DNA of 64,000 nt from Centroberyx gerrardi (lineage: Eukaryota; Chordata; Actinopteri; Beryciformes; Berycidae): positions 9,501,501-9,565,500 of the forward strand of contig NC_136016.1 of NCBI RefSeq assembly GCF_048128805.1, given 5' to 3'. Position 1 is the first letter of the stretch. Each line of letters begins with the position of its first letter. Both the position numbers and the translations under genes were made by a program. Shown piece by piece: positions 18,901 to 30,739 of the stretch. The notes beneath the pieces are model-generated. The model did not search any database, had not been told where the DNA came from, and saw only the letters and a program-made list of their open reading frames with translations.

Positions 18901-21900
18901 TTCTGGTGAATAATCTGCAATGCAATAACAGCTATATCACAGCTGTCATATAGCTACGCCTCTATACATACCCGGCTGCGGACCATTCTTTGGCATGAAG
19001 TCATCTTTAGAGAAATTAAAGACCTTTTCCAGCCTGCAGGCAAAGAGAAGACATGAGAATAAAACATACAAATTAATCCTGATATACAGTCCATCCCCTG
19101 CTCATTAACATGCACTTCTATGAATAACGACAATACCCTGGTGAGTGGTGGAGCTTCTTAAATTAAACAGACAAATCTGTTATGTATAAATCATAGAGAG
19201 CCTTCCTGTTATTCTCAGTGTAACCTACTTGCTCTGGATGCCAAGCCACAGCATGTGTTGCCTGTGGGCCACATCTGGGTGTTTCTTAATGAAGTCTCCA
19301 TCGCTAGGCAACAGGAACTCCCAGCCCCGGTTGACGCGAGGCACCGCCATGTGCTCCAGGAACTCCTTCACATCCTCCGGAGGAAGCTGACAGAGACAGA
19401 AGGAAGAACTTGTTAGTTATTATTTACCTGAGAGACCGGGGCAGCTGCAGCCTAATGGTAACAGAAGAGAGCTTGAGCAAAGCACTTAACGCACTACAGC
19501 TCCAATGAAGCTGCTCAGCATCAGGCCAACAGTACAAGACTGTGGCGGCACTGAGCATCTCCCAGGTGAGAGTCTGTGTGTGTTTAAGCTTCCCTCCCAC
19601 AGAGGAACTCCCTCTGGACGCTGCTGTAAATAACATGTTCTTAAATCAAAGTGTCTAGTTAAATTAGTGCTCAGGAAACACAAATAGAGATATTACCATT
19701 ATGTATTAGGAGTAATCAGGTAGGGAATGTTGGTATTTTGGTTCAAGCTTCCTAGAGACGATTTCTAAATTGTCACAGATTTTAGTGTTGTTATTTTTTA
19801 AAGAGGTGATCCTTACTTTGATGATGGCTGTGATCTCCTTCCTCATCACAGAGCGCTCCTGAGTGAACCTCCACATCTAAAAAAAATGGCAATGAGTCAC
19901 TATGACTTCAGATCCTTGTAGACCACACACAAAACACATTTTCACTGTTATTAACACACTGTTATTGTGTGAATCTTCATGAGGGGAAAATAAGTAAGTG
20001 ACAACAGCTCACCACAAAGTCCCTGCCCCGACAGAGCACTTCAGCAGGGACGCCGCTGTGGGGACTGCAGCTGTTTTTAGGATAAAGAACATCACTGGGG
20101 AAAAGAAAAAAAACAGCACATTACTCAGCTAGTAGGCCAGTCTGTTTAATGTGATGAAATATTCAACTGTAAGCAATGCAAGCCTTGTGTCTCTTTGTAG
20201 GTTGTGTCATATGCATACGTTTAATGTGCTCATTTTCAACAATGGTTCTAATGTGTGTAAAACACTTTGAATAAATTTGCTTTGAAGCAAAGCAACTGCT
20301 ATTTATACTTATATTTCCATTCTATGGAGAGGATAGATCCTCCCTGAGACAGGCTGTCTGGTCTCACCTCTTGACAACCCAGTTCCCCTGAACCAGTAGC
20401 GCCACCTGCTGGATGCAGCGCAGTACTGAGGTGGAGTCGGTGCCGGAAGCCAGCAGACCCATCAGGTTAGCAAACGGCATCACCTTGACTGGAGATGAGA
20501 GAGCACAGTGAGAGAAAGAGTCATGAATAAGAAAAATAGATGTCTATCAGAGGAAGGGCAAACAAACTGCATATTATTTATATAGTATACATTTGTGCAG
20601 TTATTTTGGTTGAACTGAATCACTAAATCATTATCCAAATAACTTCAATGGCACTTGACTTGAACCGCATGCACGGTTTTCTTCACCCAGTTTCATATAA
20701 CTATCTTTCCACCGCACTTGCACCAAAACTTTTTCCAATATGCGATCATCTTTGCTGAAATGGTTGGCCTACCGTTCTTCATCAGGGTCTTGACCTGGTC
20801 TCCCAGCGGCAGGGTGCGGAGCTGAGCCATGGAAAGCACATTACTAGGGCCAACGGGCTTCACACTGAGGTACAGAAAAACAGTTGGAGAAGGGATAAAG
20901 TTAATCTCACATCTCACATCAAGCTGTTTTACATCGAGGACATTTTCTGAGAAGAGCGAGGAACACTTACACTTTTTCTTCTGCTAGAGGGGGCATCAGC
21001 ATTGCCAGGTACTCCCTGAGGAAATAAAGAGAATAATCAGGGAGAGAGCCAAGCAGGTCGGGAGGACAGCATCGGGAATGCAGGAATGAGAAGAGAAATG
21101 GAGACAGGACAGGAGCCATAAAAATTCTTTACTTGAAGCAATATTCCTCTTCGGTATAGTTTTTTTTGTATTTGTTTTGGTAAGAATTACCTCAATATGA
21201 GATATGATTACCAGAAAACCTCCAACATTACCTATCCTGTAGCCACCATTGGCATTCAGATTTTTATTCCAATTCACATTAGTAATATTTGCAAACAGGC
21301 AAAACAGGCAGTTCTGTTCATATTAAAAACAGATCCTCAGGACTGTATTGTAATGCTATCTCTTATGTATCAGTCAGTATGATCATTCGGCCCACTTTTC
21401 CACTTTCAAAGTGGAAGTGAGTGGCTGCAGATAGTCAGGGACGACAATATTGATGGCTGAGTGTTTATGAAATCAAAAGGATATGACAAGTGAAAATGTT
21501 CCACTAAATGACTGTCATGAAATATGTCTGAAAAGCCATTTGTTGGTACTCACTTAGGAGTTTTGACCAATTCAGAGTTCTCTGTGGTGTCCATCGCCTG
21601 GCAGAACAGGTACTGCCTTTCGTGCTCCGAGCGCCCGTCCTGAATACAAATGATGACATGAGAGTGACAAGAATGATGAGACAAACCATTCGTGACAAGC
21701 CCTGCTGTCAAGACTCTGGTGACAGAATGGCTACAATGTCAGCACACTGCACGGTATAGGAGAATGTCCCCAGTACTAAAATTACCACCAGCCTTGTATA
21801 ACAAATCAATATAAGGATGACACATCTGTCTAATGGAGAAAAGCACTTTACATCTCAATCATTTTTGCCCACTGACCCCAAACTAATGGTGTAAATATGT

Positions 21901-24900
21901 TGTTTGTCAAAGGTAATGGATCAGATATTTGAAGTTTAGTACATAGATGGGAACTGACAGTGGAAAAACTGGTATCAGCAGTACATCTCTAATGATGAGA
22001 GCGCCCCCCACCTTGACCCCGTGGTAGTGCAGGTGAACCCAAGGCTCCTCTGCCTGCTTCTTCTGCAGGAACTCGTACGACTGGATCCTCCTCTGACGGG
22101 CCTGCTCCGACTCGGGACGAGAAAACCGCACCTGGAGTGGAGGGGAATACACACGCAAACAAAACCCAAAGAAAACAGGAGTTTAACTTAGTGGTATAAA
22201 GTGTATGTGTGAGTGAGGGAGAGTGTGTGCAGAAATTCATACCGTGATGGCCTTGGCTTCCTCCTCAGCTTCATCCTGAGAGGAGTCTCCACCTGAAGAC
22301 ATAAAAACACTAGTTATAAAACAACGGCTCTGGTCCTTACTTCTGATTGGCCAAGTCATGTTCACTTTTTCCACACAATGGTGTCACTGCTGTTTTAAAA
22401 AGCAATAATATGTCATGCTTTACAGAGCTTCTACAACAGCTACAAGTGTTAAGCTGTTCTCTACTTCACATTTTGCCTAACGACACCTGTTAGCTGCTCT
22501 AACTTCACTGTAAAGATGGCTTCTCGTGGTTTATTGCTGATGTTCACATGCAGGAATATGAGAAACAAACACCTTCATTGGCTGCCTCCCGCTCTCTGTT
22601 CTTGCTGTCAGCCTTGTCCAGGTAGGTGAAGCTGGGTCTCATCTGCAGGATTCCCTGCAGAGGTGTGACATGAAGCTCTCCTGTTGACATCATTAACAAC
22701 ACAATCAGACCAAAACCCTACTTCTGATCAGCAATGATGTATCAGTGCTAAGAAATCCCATATCTACTCATGGAGATTGACCAAGCAGAAAAAAACAATA
22801 TACTTTGTTTTTATGTTAGTATGTCATGATGTCAGTTCGACTTGTACATATTTCTCTCTTCAACGTAAACTGACTTAAAATAGTGAGAAACAGGCATAAT
22901 AAGACCGGTAACGCTGGTAAAGCTTTAGTTGTACTTGGGCAGCCTTTGTGTTTCTATAATAGACAGCAACAGTGTTTGTTGCTCTTGCCACTGGTTATCA
23001 GAACGGACCTTTGCGGAATACAGCAGCAGCATATCTGGAGGTGTTGGTGGTGGCCTGGATGGAGGAGAAGGTCTGTTTGTCCATCATTTTCCTATACAAA
23101 AAGTAAGAAATGAACAACAACAGTAAGACATTAACTCCAATGAATTGTATATCTTGCTATAAGTGCTAAAAATCTGGAAAACGGCCAGTAGCGGTGGCCA
23201 TGGCCTAGGAAACAGTTCACTTATTAAGAAACAGAACCACACCTTCAGACAAGCAACTTGAGAAACCTGTCTGTTAAATTACAGTCATTTTCTAAGGCCA
23301 GAGACCTGCTGGCTAATGTTGACTTCAGTAGCTTGATTTCATCACTTGCTGCCTATCTTTGGAATAATCTAACTAACTTAAAACAAATTAGTGCAGCAAA
23401 TACATTTGAAACTGCTCTAAAAGGATGGCTCAGTTGCAGGGGAGAATACAGTTCTTAGGGCTATTTTTGTTGTGATCGTCTCTTGAACACGATCTTCTTG
23501 TCTTCTGATGTACGGTTACTGTATTGTCTAGTGGCAGGCTCCACTGTGTTTTTCTTTCTCTGCTACTGAAACTGTAATTCTTGTGAAAGTTGTCTACTTA
23601 AATGAAAACGATGGTTTCATTGATGATGATGATGATGATATAAGCTATATTTATGGTAATTTGTTCTCCGTAAACAGCAATCTGACTCTACTGTAATCCT
23701 CTCCCTCTCCTTTGCCCCCAGTCCTCCCTCTGAAGGACTACAATGGAAACAAGCTTATGAGCTTCATTGTGTTATCTTTGATCATTTTTAGATAGGTACT
23801 TTGAAGATGCCCTTTTTAAATGAAGCAATCTCCTGTAATTTCTTGTAATTTGATGAATCAAATAAATTCTATCAATCAATGAAAGGTTTTCCACAACTTG
23901 CTATACTGTATATCCCACCTATTCATAGTATTCTGTTTCATCACCACACACGCCATCTTGGTAGGAAAATAACAGGTGATTACAATCAAATGACAAACAC
24001 AGCCAATGAGCTGTGTGTATTGTAAAGTGCCATATTGGTGGGAAATGCATGTGACATCATGGGAATACTATGAATTGCTACAAAACTAGTGGTCCCAAGG
24101 CTTATAATTAGCTAGCTCAAGGTGGCCAACAGACAGCAACATTCAGAAGAGGTTTCTAGCAGATGAGAGTTAAAAGTAGACGTACGCTGAGTAGGTGTTG
24201 GTTTCATCGTAGGTAGTACCATCCACATTGAGAGCGATCTGTTCTCCCTTGCTGCGACAGTAGTTGGGACTCATTGTGTTGATGGCCATTTCCAACTCCA
24301 CCTGCACAACAGACAAATTGCACACACATATTCAAATGAAATACACAAACAGCAAAAGTTAGACTGAATGGTTATAACTCTTGTGTCGAAAAGTGCTATA
24401 TAAAAACTAAATAAAGTCTTGTAGGCAACAAGCAGCCATTTTTACCCTTTGCTGTTTGGGTTTGATCTTGGCAGTTAAGTGGTTGACATCATCATAGGTC
24501 ATAGTGGAAGGTCGGACAGGGTACTGTGTTGGTAAATGATAAAGCTGATTAGTGACACTTGACTTCACTCATTACATATCAATCACATGGGTTGGGTTCA
24601 ACATATTGTAGATAAGGAGAGCCATTAAAGTAATGCAACACTCAATACAGTACAAGGATAACAGAATGGAATAGATAAGGCTTACCTGGAAAAGATAGAG
24701 CTTGTCTGCAAGGCTTTTGGCTAGATACACATCAATCTACAGAAACAAAAACATTGATCCAAGTTATTCTCTGTACATTCAAACTGGTGTGTGAGAAACT
24801 GGTGCGTCATCTCATTCCACAGATCATCTTACTCCATGTAACCTTATCAACAAATCATTCATGCCTCTGATGCTGCATTCAGATTGGGAGACGGTAGCTG

Positions 24901-25329
24901 GCAAACAAGAGTTAGCATTTTCAACAAAAGCTGACAAAAATGGCATGAATTCCCCAATATACTTTAGTTGCAAGTGTCCTGTTTATTTCCCATATTTAGG
25001 ATGATATGCAAGCACCAGACAAAGCAGAACAGCTTTTTTTTTTAAATTGCTATAGTGTGAATGGGTTATGAGGATTGTAAAAAACAGTTCATCAGGACAC
25101 GGATGATGCCGAGGTGTTGAGAGCCCTGGATTCAGAGAGCTATGAAGTTGGAGTGAGATTTTCAGACAATTTCATAATTCAGCAGCCAAAGAGGTTTTTA
25201 TAATAGTCTGGCTGAACATGGTTGGCTTATAGAATTGACATACAAGTCAGAGACAAAAACCTTTTAGCCTGTATTTCACTCTGGACATACCTCTTCTATA
25301 ATGGGGTCATCATCGTCCCCACTGGCCAT
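15949..25329 (-). CDS. polr3e: RNA polymerase III subunit RPC5
   Basis: Nuclear subunit of RNA polymerase III that pairs with RPC4 (POLR3D) in the TFIIF-like subcomplex for initiation and termination on tRNA, 5S and other Pol III genes. Twenty coding exons, 5' to 3': 25329-25291, 24736-24686, 24523-24446, 24301-24186, 23091-23009, 22680-22573, 22292-22243, 22131-22012, 21639-21554, 21015-20971, 20864-20773, 20488-20368, 20094-20013, 19876-19817, 19386-19229, 19033-18972, 18856-18372, 16621-16556, 16326-16201, 16005-15949. Phases agree throughout, giving 694 aa (human 708). The N-terminal dimerisation part holds IDVYLAKSLADKLYLFQ (14-30) and VRFSRPESEQARQRR (176-190). SNVLSMAQLRTLPLGDQVKT is near 265. 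A linker with VKQEP (possible SUMO site, as in human) precedes C-terminal winged helices (ELKRLFNLHLASLPAGNSLF; HRRLLYELFSKNYRVRRNMV) and the ending MWYLKGTIQS. Start chosen at MASGDDDDPIIEE, matching human MANEEDDP. A candidate 5'UTR exon ends at 26294. Confidence 0.97.
19437..19610. repeat. possible SINE-like fragment in polr3e intron
   Basis: The run CAGCTGCAGCCTAATGGTAA ... GCTTGAGCAAAGCACTTAAC ... CTCCAATGAAGCTGCTCAGC resembles the body of a widespread fish tRNA-derived retroposon. It is degenerate. It lies between the exons at 19229-19386 and 19817-19876. Confidence 0.35.
23250..23880 (+). mobile_element. LINE-like 3' end fragment, antisense in polr3e intron
   Basis: A short open stretch at 23258-23458 ends in LWNNLTNLKQISAANTFETA, the kind of sequence found at the C-terminus of non-LTR reverse transcriptases (WN.LP..LR...S...FK). 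It is followed by about 400 bp of non-coding DNA that ends in AAATAAATTCTATCAATCAA, a typical LINE tail. Only the 3' end is present. The clade is not resolved. It lies antisense to polr3e, between the exons at 23091 and 24186. Confidence 0.5.
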
Positions 25330-26691
25330 ATTGAAGTGAGCAGAGTGAGGAGGGAGGTGGGGAGAAGAGATGTTACAGGATAGTAGCAGCAGCAGATCTC
25401 ACAGACCCAACCTAGACACAAAGAAAGGCATTTCAATTATCCTTACAGCCGCACACTCCCAAGTGCACTACACCAAGAGCCTAGCCCCAAGTGAAAAGGG
25501 CAGGGTGTGCCGGACAGCTGGCACAGTAACAGGAAAAACAACACTGTTATATGAATTAATATTTCATTCATATGAATTAACTCGGATGTGATTCAGCAGA
25601 TCAACGTTAGATCAAGGAGTTCAATCTGTCCGGAGGGACCAGACTGCCTCAGACTACTGAAGAGTCTACTTTTGAAAACACGCAAAATTAACCCATCCAG
25701 AGAGTAAACCATGACATAACCTAGAGGTAGCCAGCCCATGAGAGTGCATTATGTCAACTGATGCCATCACTGATAGCCAGGTAAAACACACATGATGTAA
25801 GATCATGCAATCTAAATTAAATGACTGCTCTCCGTGCTGGATAGTACCCGTCAGCTGAAGACTTCTGATGTTTCTATTATTTCATTATAAAAACAGGTCA
25901 TCAGCGTTACATTTAAAAAGAAGCCCTAGTTTATGGCCAAGTTAGCTAACATTAGCGAGCTAGCAACAAACCCCTCAGACAGTCACAGGCCTGCACTGCA
26001 ATGCGGTTCAAGTTTCATTCCGTCCACAAAACAACTCCAGTAAAAGAAAGTAGGAGAGAGAGCAACTACCTCAACATTTCCCGTTTGAAACAAACGTCTA
26101 ACGCCGGTGGTGTAAACAACAAAACTCACGGGTTGGTAGCCGGTGGCAGCTAGCCCAGCTAGCCAACGTTAGCTGAGCGTTAGCTACTTTAGCTGGCTAC
26201 ACATGTCAGTCAAAATAACAGAAAGTCGTTCGCCAGGCCTGACTTTTCAAGTGATTTTTCCTGCACAGCATCCAGACCAGATATAAGTCTCACCTGCTCA
26301 CTTTGCCGTTCAATTTTAGCTATCTCATTCGTAAGTTGATAGTTCAGAAACCTGGTGCAGTGAAGTGCAAGAGAAGTGTCTAACTCAGGCTAACACAGCT
26401 GCAGTCTATTGGTGTTGGTACCATGTTGACTTGACTCCTCTTTACAGACACGTGGGGAGGAGCCGATGCCCATAATGCAAAGCGACTCAATGGCTTTTTG
26501 CGCTGCAGATGTCGCAAAAAACGTTCCATCGATCTCCTCTGTTACTCTATTTCTTCTTTTTTTAAATTTTGAATCCAGCTGTAATTATCGACAGTCATGA
26601 TTTCGGCTTTCCCTGCATTAACCCGGTGGCAGATTATAGTATTGGTTATCTAGAGAGGAGAGTAGTTGGACACGGTGCGATGAAAAGGTTT
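25330..26691. promoter_or_regulatory. polr3e 5' region
   Basis: Upstream DNA of polr3e. A minus-strand donor (GAGCAG/GTGAGA) marks the likely end of a non-coding first exon at 26294. No AG lies between the pyrimidine-rich run at 25335-25375 and the start codon, so the acceptor of exon 2 is not certain. Clusters of GCTAGC, GTTAGC and AACGTTAGC occur at 25945-25970 and 26125-26190, as in the two other 5' regions noted here. Confidence 0.5.
26683..26686 (-). terminator. Pol III terminator of tRNA-Leu(AAG)
   Basis: TTTT on the minus strand, 6 nt after the discriminator base, within CCTTTTCATC. It is a minimal but adequate Pol III stop. Confidence 0.8.
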
Positions 26692-26773
26692 TGGCAGCGG
26701 TGGGATTCGAACCCACGCCCCCGAAGAGACTGGAGCCTTAATCCAGCGCCTTAGACCGCTCGGCCACGCTACC
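26692..26773 (-). tRNA. tRNA-Leu, anticodon AAG
   Basis: 82-nt class II tRNA. The acceptor stem GGTAGCG pairs with CGCTGCC and the discriminator is A. The A box is TGGCCGAGCGG. The anticodon loop TTAAGGC between CTGGA and TCCAG gives AAG at positions 34-36. The variable arm is CTC-TTCG-GGG and the B box is GGTTCGAATCC. No intron. It lies about 0.4 kb upstream of the likely polr3e first exon and is transcribed toward it. Confidence 0.97.
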
Positions 26774-27171
26774 TTGTTGAACTGCACCACAACAAGCAGA
26801 TACAATTCGATAACACATTAATAAATAGATGATTAAAATAATGGCTCCAAAAATGGGGCACGAGGACTGACAGGGGTTCCAGGAGTCCCCAGCAACATAG
26901 GAATAGTGTAACTTCACTATTATTTGAGGTTAGGACCATGGGAGAATGATGTAGGAGTGTCTGTTTTGATCAAAAGTTTCCCTCTTCCCACCTATCGTAT
27001 AAACAGTTCTGTACTAAAAAAATGGCTAACAGATCTTCTCAAATTACAATCGTTACTTTAAATGGGCAACTAATTGGTTCAATACTTAAAAGTTACACAG
27101 CCCAAATGCTGCACATAGATTTGAACTCGAGCTCTTGTTAGGAAAGACTACTAACAATGTTTATGAAATGC

Positions 27172-27185
27172 AATAAAACTTTATT
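27172..27185. other. back-to-back poly(A) signals; likely end of eef2k 3'UTR
   Basis: AATAAA on the plus strand (27172-27177) is followed at once by TTTATT (27180-27185), which is AATAAA on the minus strand. The minus-strand hexamer lies about 560 bp after the eef2k stop codon and is the best candidate for its 3' end. No plus-strand gene upstream is known to use the other one. Confidence 0.5.
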
Positions 27186-27513
27186 TTACATTTTCATATA
27201 CTCCAGGCATTCCTTTTTTGAAACATACATTCATGCAATATGAGTATTTTAGTGACAAAGAAAGAACAGAAGTAAACCACTTTCTTTGTTTTGATTCTTC
27301 AGATGTTCTGTCATTGAAAACACTTCTGGGACCAATATACCTCTTTCATACAACCACATTCATTTAGTCAAAGGGTAAACAGGGATAGGAATAAAAAAAA
27401 AAAAAAAAGAACTCAAAAAAGTTCCAGAAACAGCGGAAACGAATAACAGAAACCCTCTTTTAAACACCAGGAGATGCAAGCCTGATTCAGGACGGCTGAG
27501 TAGAGGTAACACA

Positions 27514-27555
<42 letters not shown>
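27514..27555. repeat. (AC)n microsatellite
   Basis: About 21 AC units, inside the expected eef2k 3'UTR. Read on the transcribed strand it is (GU)n. Confidence 0.95.
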
Positions 27556-27557
<2 letters not shown>

Positions 27558-27747
27558 GCACCATTAGGAAAAAACGGCGTAATAAAAAAAATATGTAAAC
27601 TGTAACCATTCAGGGTGGATCCTGACTATGTAAATTCAGCCTGGCCGCCAGTCTGTTTTTGGTGTCTCACACAGAAGAGGAATGACTCCCATGGCCTTTT
27701 TGTAATAAAAATGTTTATCCAGGAAAAAGCTCCTCCATCAGCTCGTA

Positions 27748-30694
27748 TCACTCCTCCATCAGCGCCCAGGCTTCCTCAGCTTTCATGTAGTACTGGTTGG
27801 CCAGCCGGCCTTTCATGGCCTCCATGGCGGCTTCTGCTGCCTCTGTAAACAGATCACCTGCAGGGAAGGAGAGTAGAGGCTGGAGTTATTTCAGTGTACA
27901 AACATAACATAACATAACAGCCAGGGTATATGGTTTTAAAGCATTTTAGGGTCGTATACAGCTCAGAGAGGCGCGTCGTATCTGTTCTGTCATCATGGGC
28001 ATTTAGTGTCTACTTTCCCACCTGCTCTCTGTGGGTCTGCGGTGAGCTTGTGGCCTCCCTCTTGGTACATCTCCGCCAGTCTGGCCAGCAGCAGGTAGCG
28101 GGGCTCGTCCTGCGTCCCATCAAATTCCCCCCCCTCGTCGTAGTCTGTCATGTTCAAGGCGCAGTCGTACCAGTGCACAGCTTCTTCCCAGTCCTGCTTT
28201 CTGAATAATTGAAATAAAAGAGGTGAGAATTTACAACTCAATGTTTGTCTTTGCTTTCTCCTTTGTGCTGAACCCTTGAGCGCCTAGCCGAGTGGAGGGA
28301 ATGTCGCTCACTGACCGAGTCATTATAATGAGCTGTGAAAATACTCTGGAATTACCTCTAAGGGGCAGTATTATCATGACTGATTCAATGGGCTGGGGTC
28401 CAATTTTTGAAGTGACACCTTTATCCACAGACTCATAATTTAACTTGAAAAGGCAAGCCCAACTTATTATTATTATATTTAAAAATTCAATAGATTTGAA
28501 ATAATAGTTTGCACTCTACTTGATGAAATCCATACCCCCATCCTTAAAGACAGATTTAAATCGACTTTCACAAACCTGTCAGCTGAAAGATTGGTTCCGG
28601 TGTCGAGGGCTCTGGCCATCAGGATCATACAAGGCCTGTCTCCGGCCTCAGCAGCCTGCAGCAGATACTTGAACCCCTTCATCCTGTTCCCTGCGTTATC
28701 CTGCCCACATGACAACAACACAAATACATCACAATACAGGGGTGCACACACTGAATCAAGCTACAAGTGAGAGATAAAAGGCGGCAGAGAGAAAACCACA
28801 TATACAAATTGACACAGTGACGTGCACCTCCAGCTGTATGTCTGGCAGTATGTGGTGCGGCAGCTGCAGACCGCACTGTCCCAGGGCTACGATGGCCTCC
28901 AGCTCTCCACACAGGGCGGCTCTCTCCAGGTGGTACATGGCCGACACCTGGTCCCAAGGCTCGCCCTTCTCACAGAAACGACCCGCTTCATGGTACCGCA
29001 CCATCGCCAGGTGGACCTGGGAAAGAGAGAGGACATCCGGAACTGATTTACCAGCTAGTGTTAATTTAAATCCTTGAACATATTCCTTCAGATGTTCTTG
29101 GCCACCTGCTGCCGCATATCGCATGTTTATCAACTCTGAATCAACTAATCTAAACTTTACAGGTCTCTTACCTTTCCAAGGATTGACTGGCCAATCTTCT
29201 TCTCCTGCAGCAGAGAATTGAGCCTCTCCACCTCGACGGCCACACAGGAAGGTCGGTGGACATGAGCGCGAGACGAATGGTAGAAGCTCCACTTCTCTTC
29301 TGTCAGCTGGGTAGAAACACACAGCCGAGACGTAAGGAGGAGAAAGAAAGCCAAAGGGGAGAACATTACAAACCATTGTTAATCACAAAGAATGAGTCAA
29401 TTAAAAATGATCTAATGCTCTCATAAATCAAGAGCAAGTGGAAATCACACTTCACACTCAGGACTGTACCCATCCAGCAAGGTTTGGTTTAATTGAAATC
29501 GATCGATGACAAATATCAGCCTTGAGCTGAGAGCTGGAGGAGTACAACCCTGTTGGTATGTCACTCGATGAATGCAAAAGCACGTAAAATATGCGAATAG
29601 GAGCACACACACTTATTATTTTGGCAAGTTTCATTAGCAAAGTGATTTCATTTGGGAAGAGAGGGTTGAACAAAGAGGTAGATGGTGTTTCAGATTTTCA
29701 TTTCTCTGTATTTTGCATTTTCACAGACTGTTTTCAATCACTCTACTGAAAAGACAGGCAGAGTGTAGAGGAAAACAGTGATAGCCAATCTACTTTTAAA
29801 TTAAGTGCATGGAACATTGGTCAAATCTTAAGCCGAGAATCATGCATGATACATTTCCACGTGTACCGACTTAATGTCACGGTCATGATGATTCAGAAAA
29901 GATAAAGCTTTAGTGCAGTTTGATTGCACAATGCACAGGGAGAGGCCTGGTTTTACGAGCCTCCATGCAAATAATCACCGATTCATCATCAGGAGTCTCT
30001 GCGTTTAAGCTGGCAGAGAATCTGCTGGGAGCTACCATCTTCCTCTAGTGAGGGAACAGAGAGAGCAGCAAGGTCTAAATTAGAGGAAAGATCAGGAACC
30101 GCCTGCACGGATAACAAGCAAGTGATGAGAAAGAAGGATGAGACGAGGTGAAGAAGAGAAAGGATGAGACAAATTAAAGCAGGGTTATTTGATTAAGAGG
30201 ATGATGATGATGAAGTTTGCACACTGAAGTCTCTGTATTTGTTTACCCGTTTGACACTGTCCTCATCCGACTCAGAATAGTGTCTGTGGTAGCGAGGATG
30301 GGCCTACATGATGATACAACATGCATTATAAAACCTAATCTCATGAAAACAGAGTCAAACCTAATGTAAAGAGAGGAAATATTAACAGAGTAACACTACT
30401 GCTAATACTAAGAGGATCCAAGGACAGAGGAAAGTGATCTACATGACAAGATATGTTTCACATATCAGAGTTGATTAAGGGTTAATAATGGACTTTTTGG
30501 CCAACATCTAAGCAGGTCTCTATAAAATAAAGGTTTAAGATTATAATATATAGGGTTCTGGTACATTTCACATATACTTCAGAATATGTTTAAAAATATA
30601 CAAAACTCGGCCCAAAAGATGTATTTGTACATCTAAATGATATTGATTCAAATTTTTTGGCCATTTTTTCAGTATGAGTTAAACAAGGAATTGT

Positions 30695-30739
<45 letters not shown>

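Noticed and set aside
23620-23640. TGATGA words as a C/D snoRNA C box
   Set aside because: Part of a (GAT)n microsatellite with no D box at the right distance.
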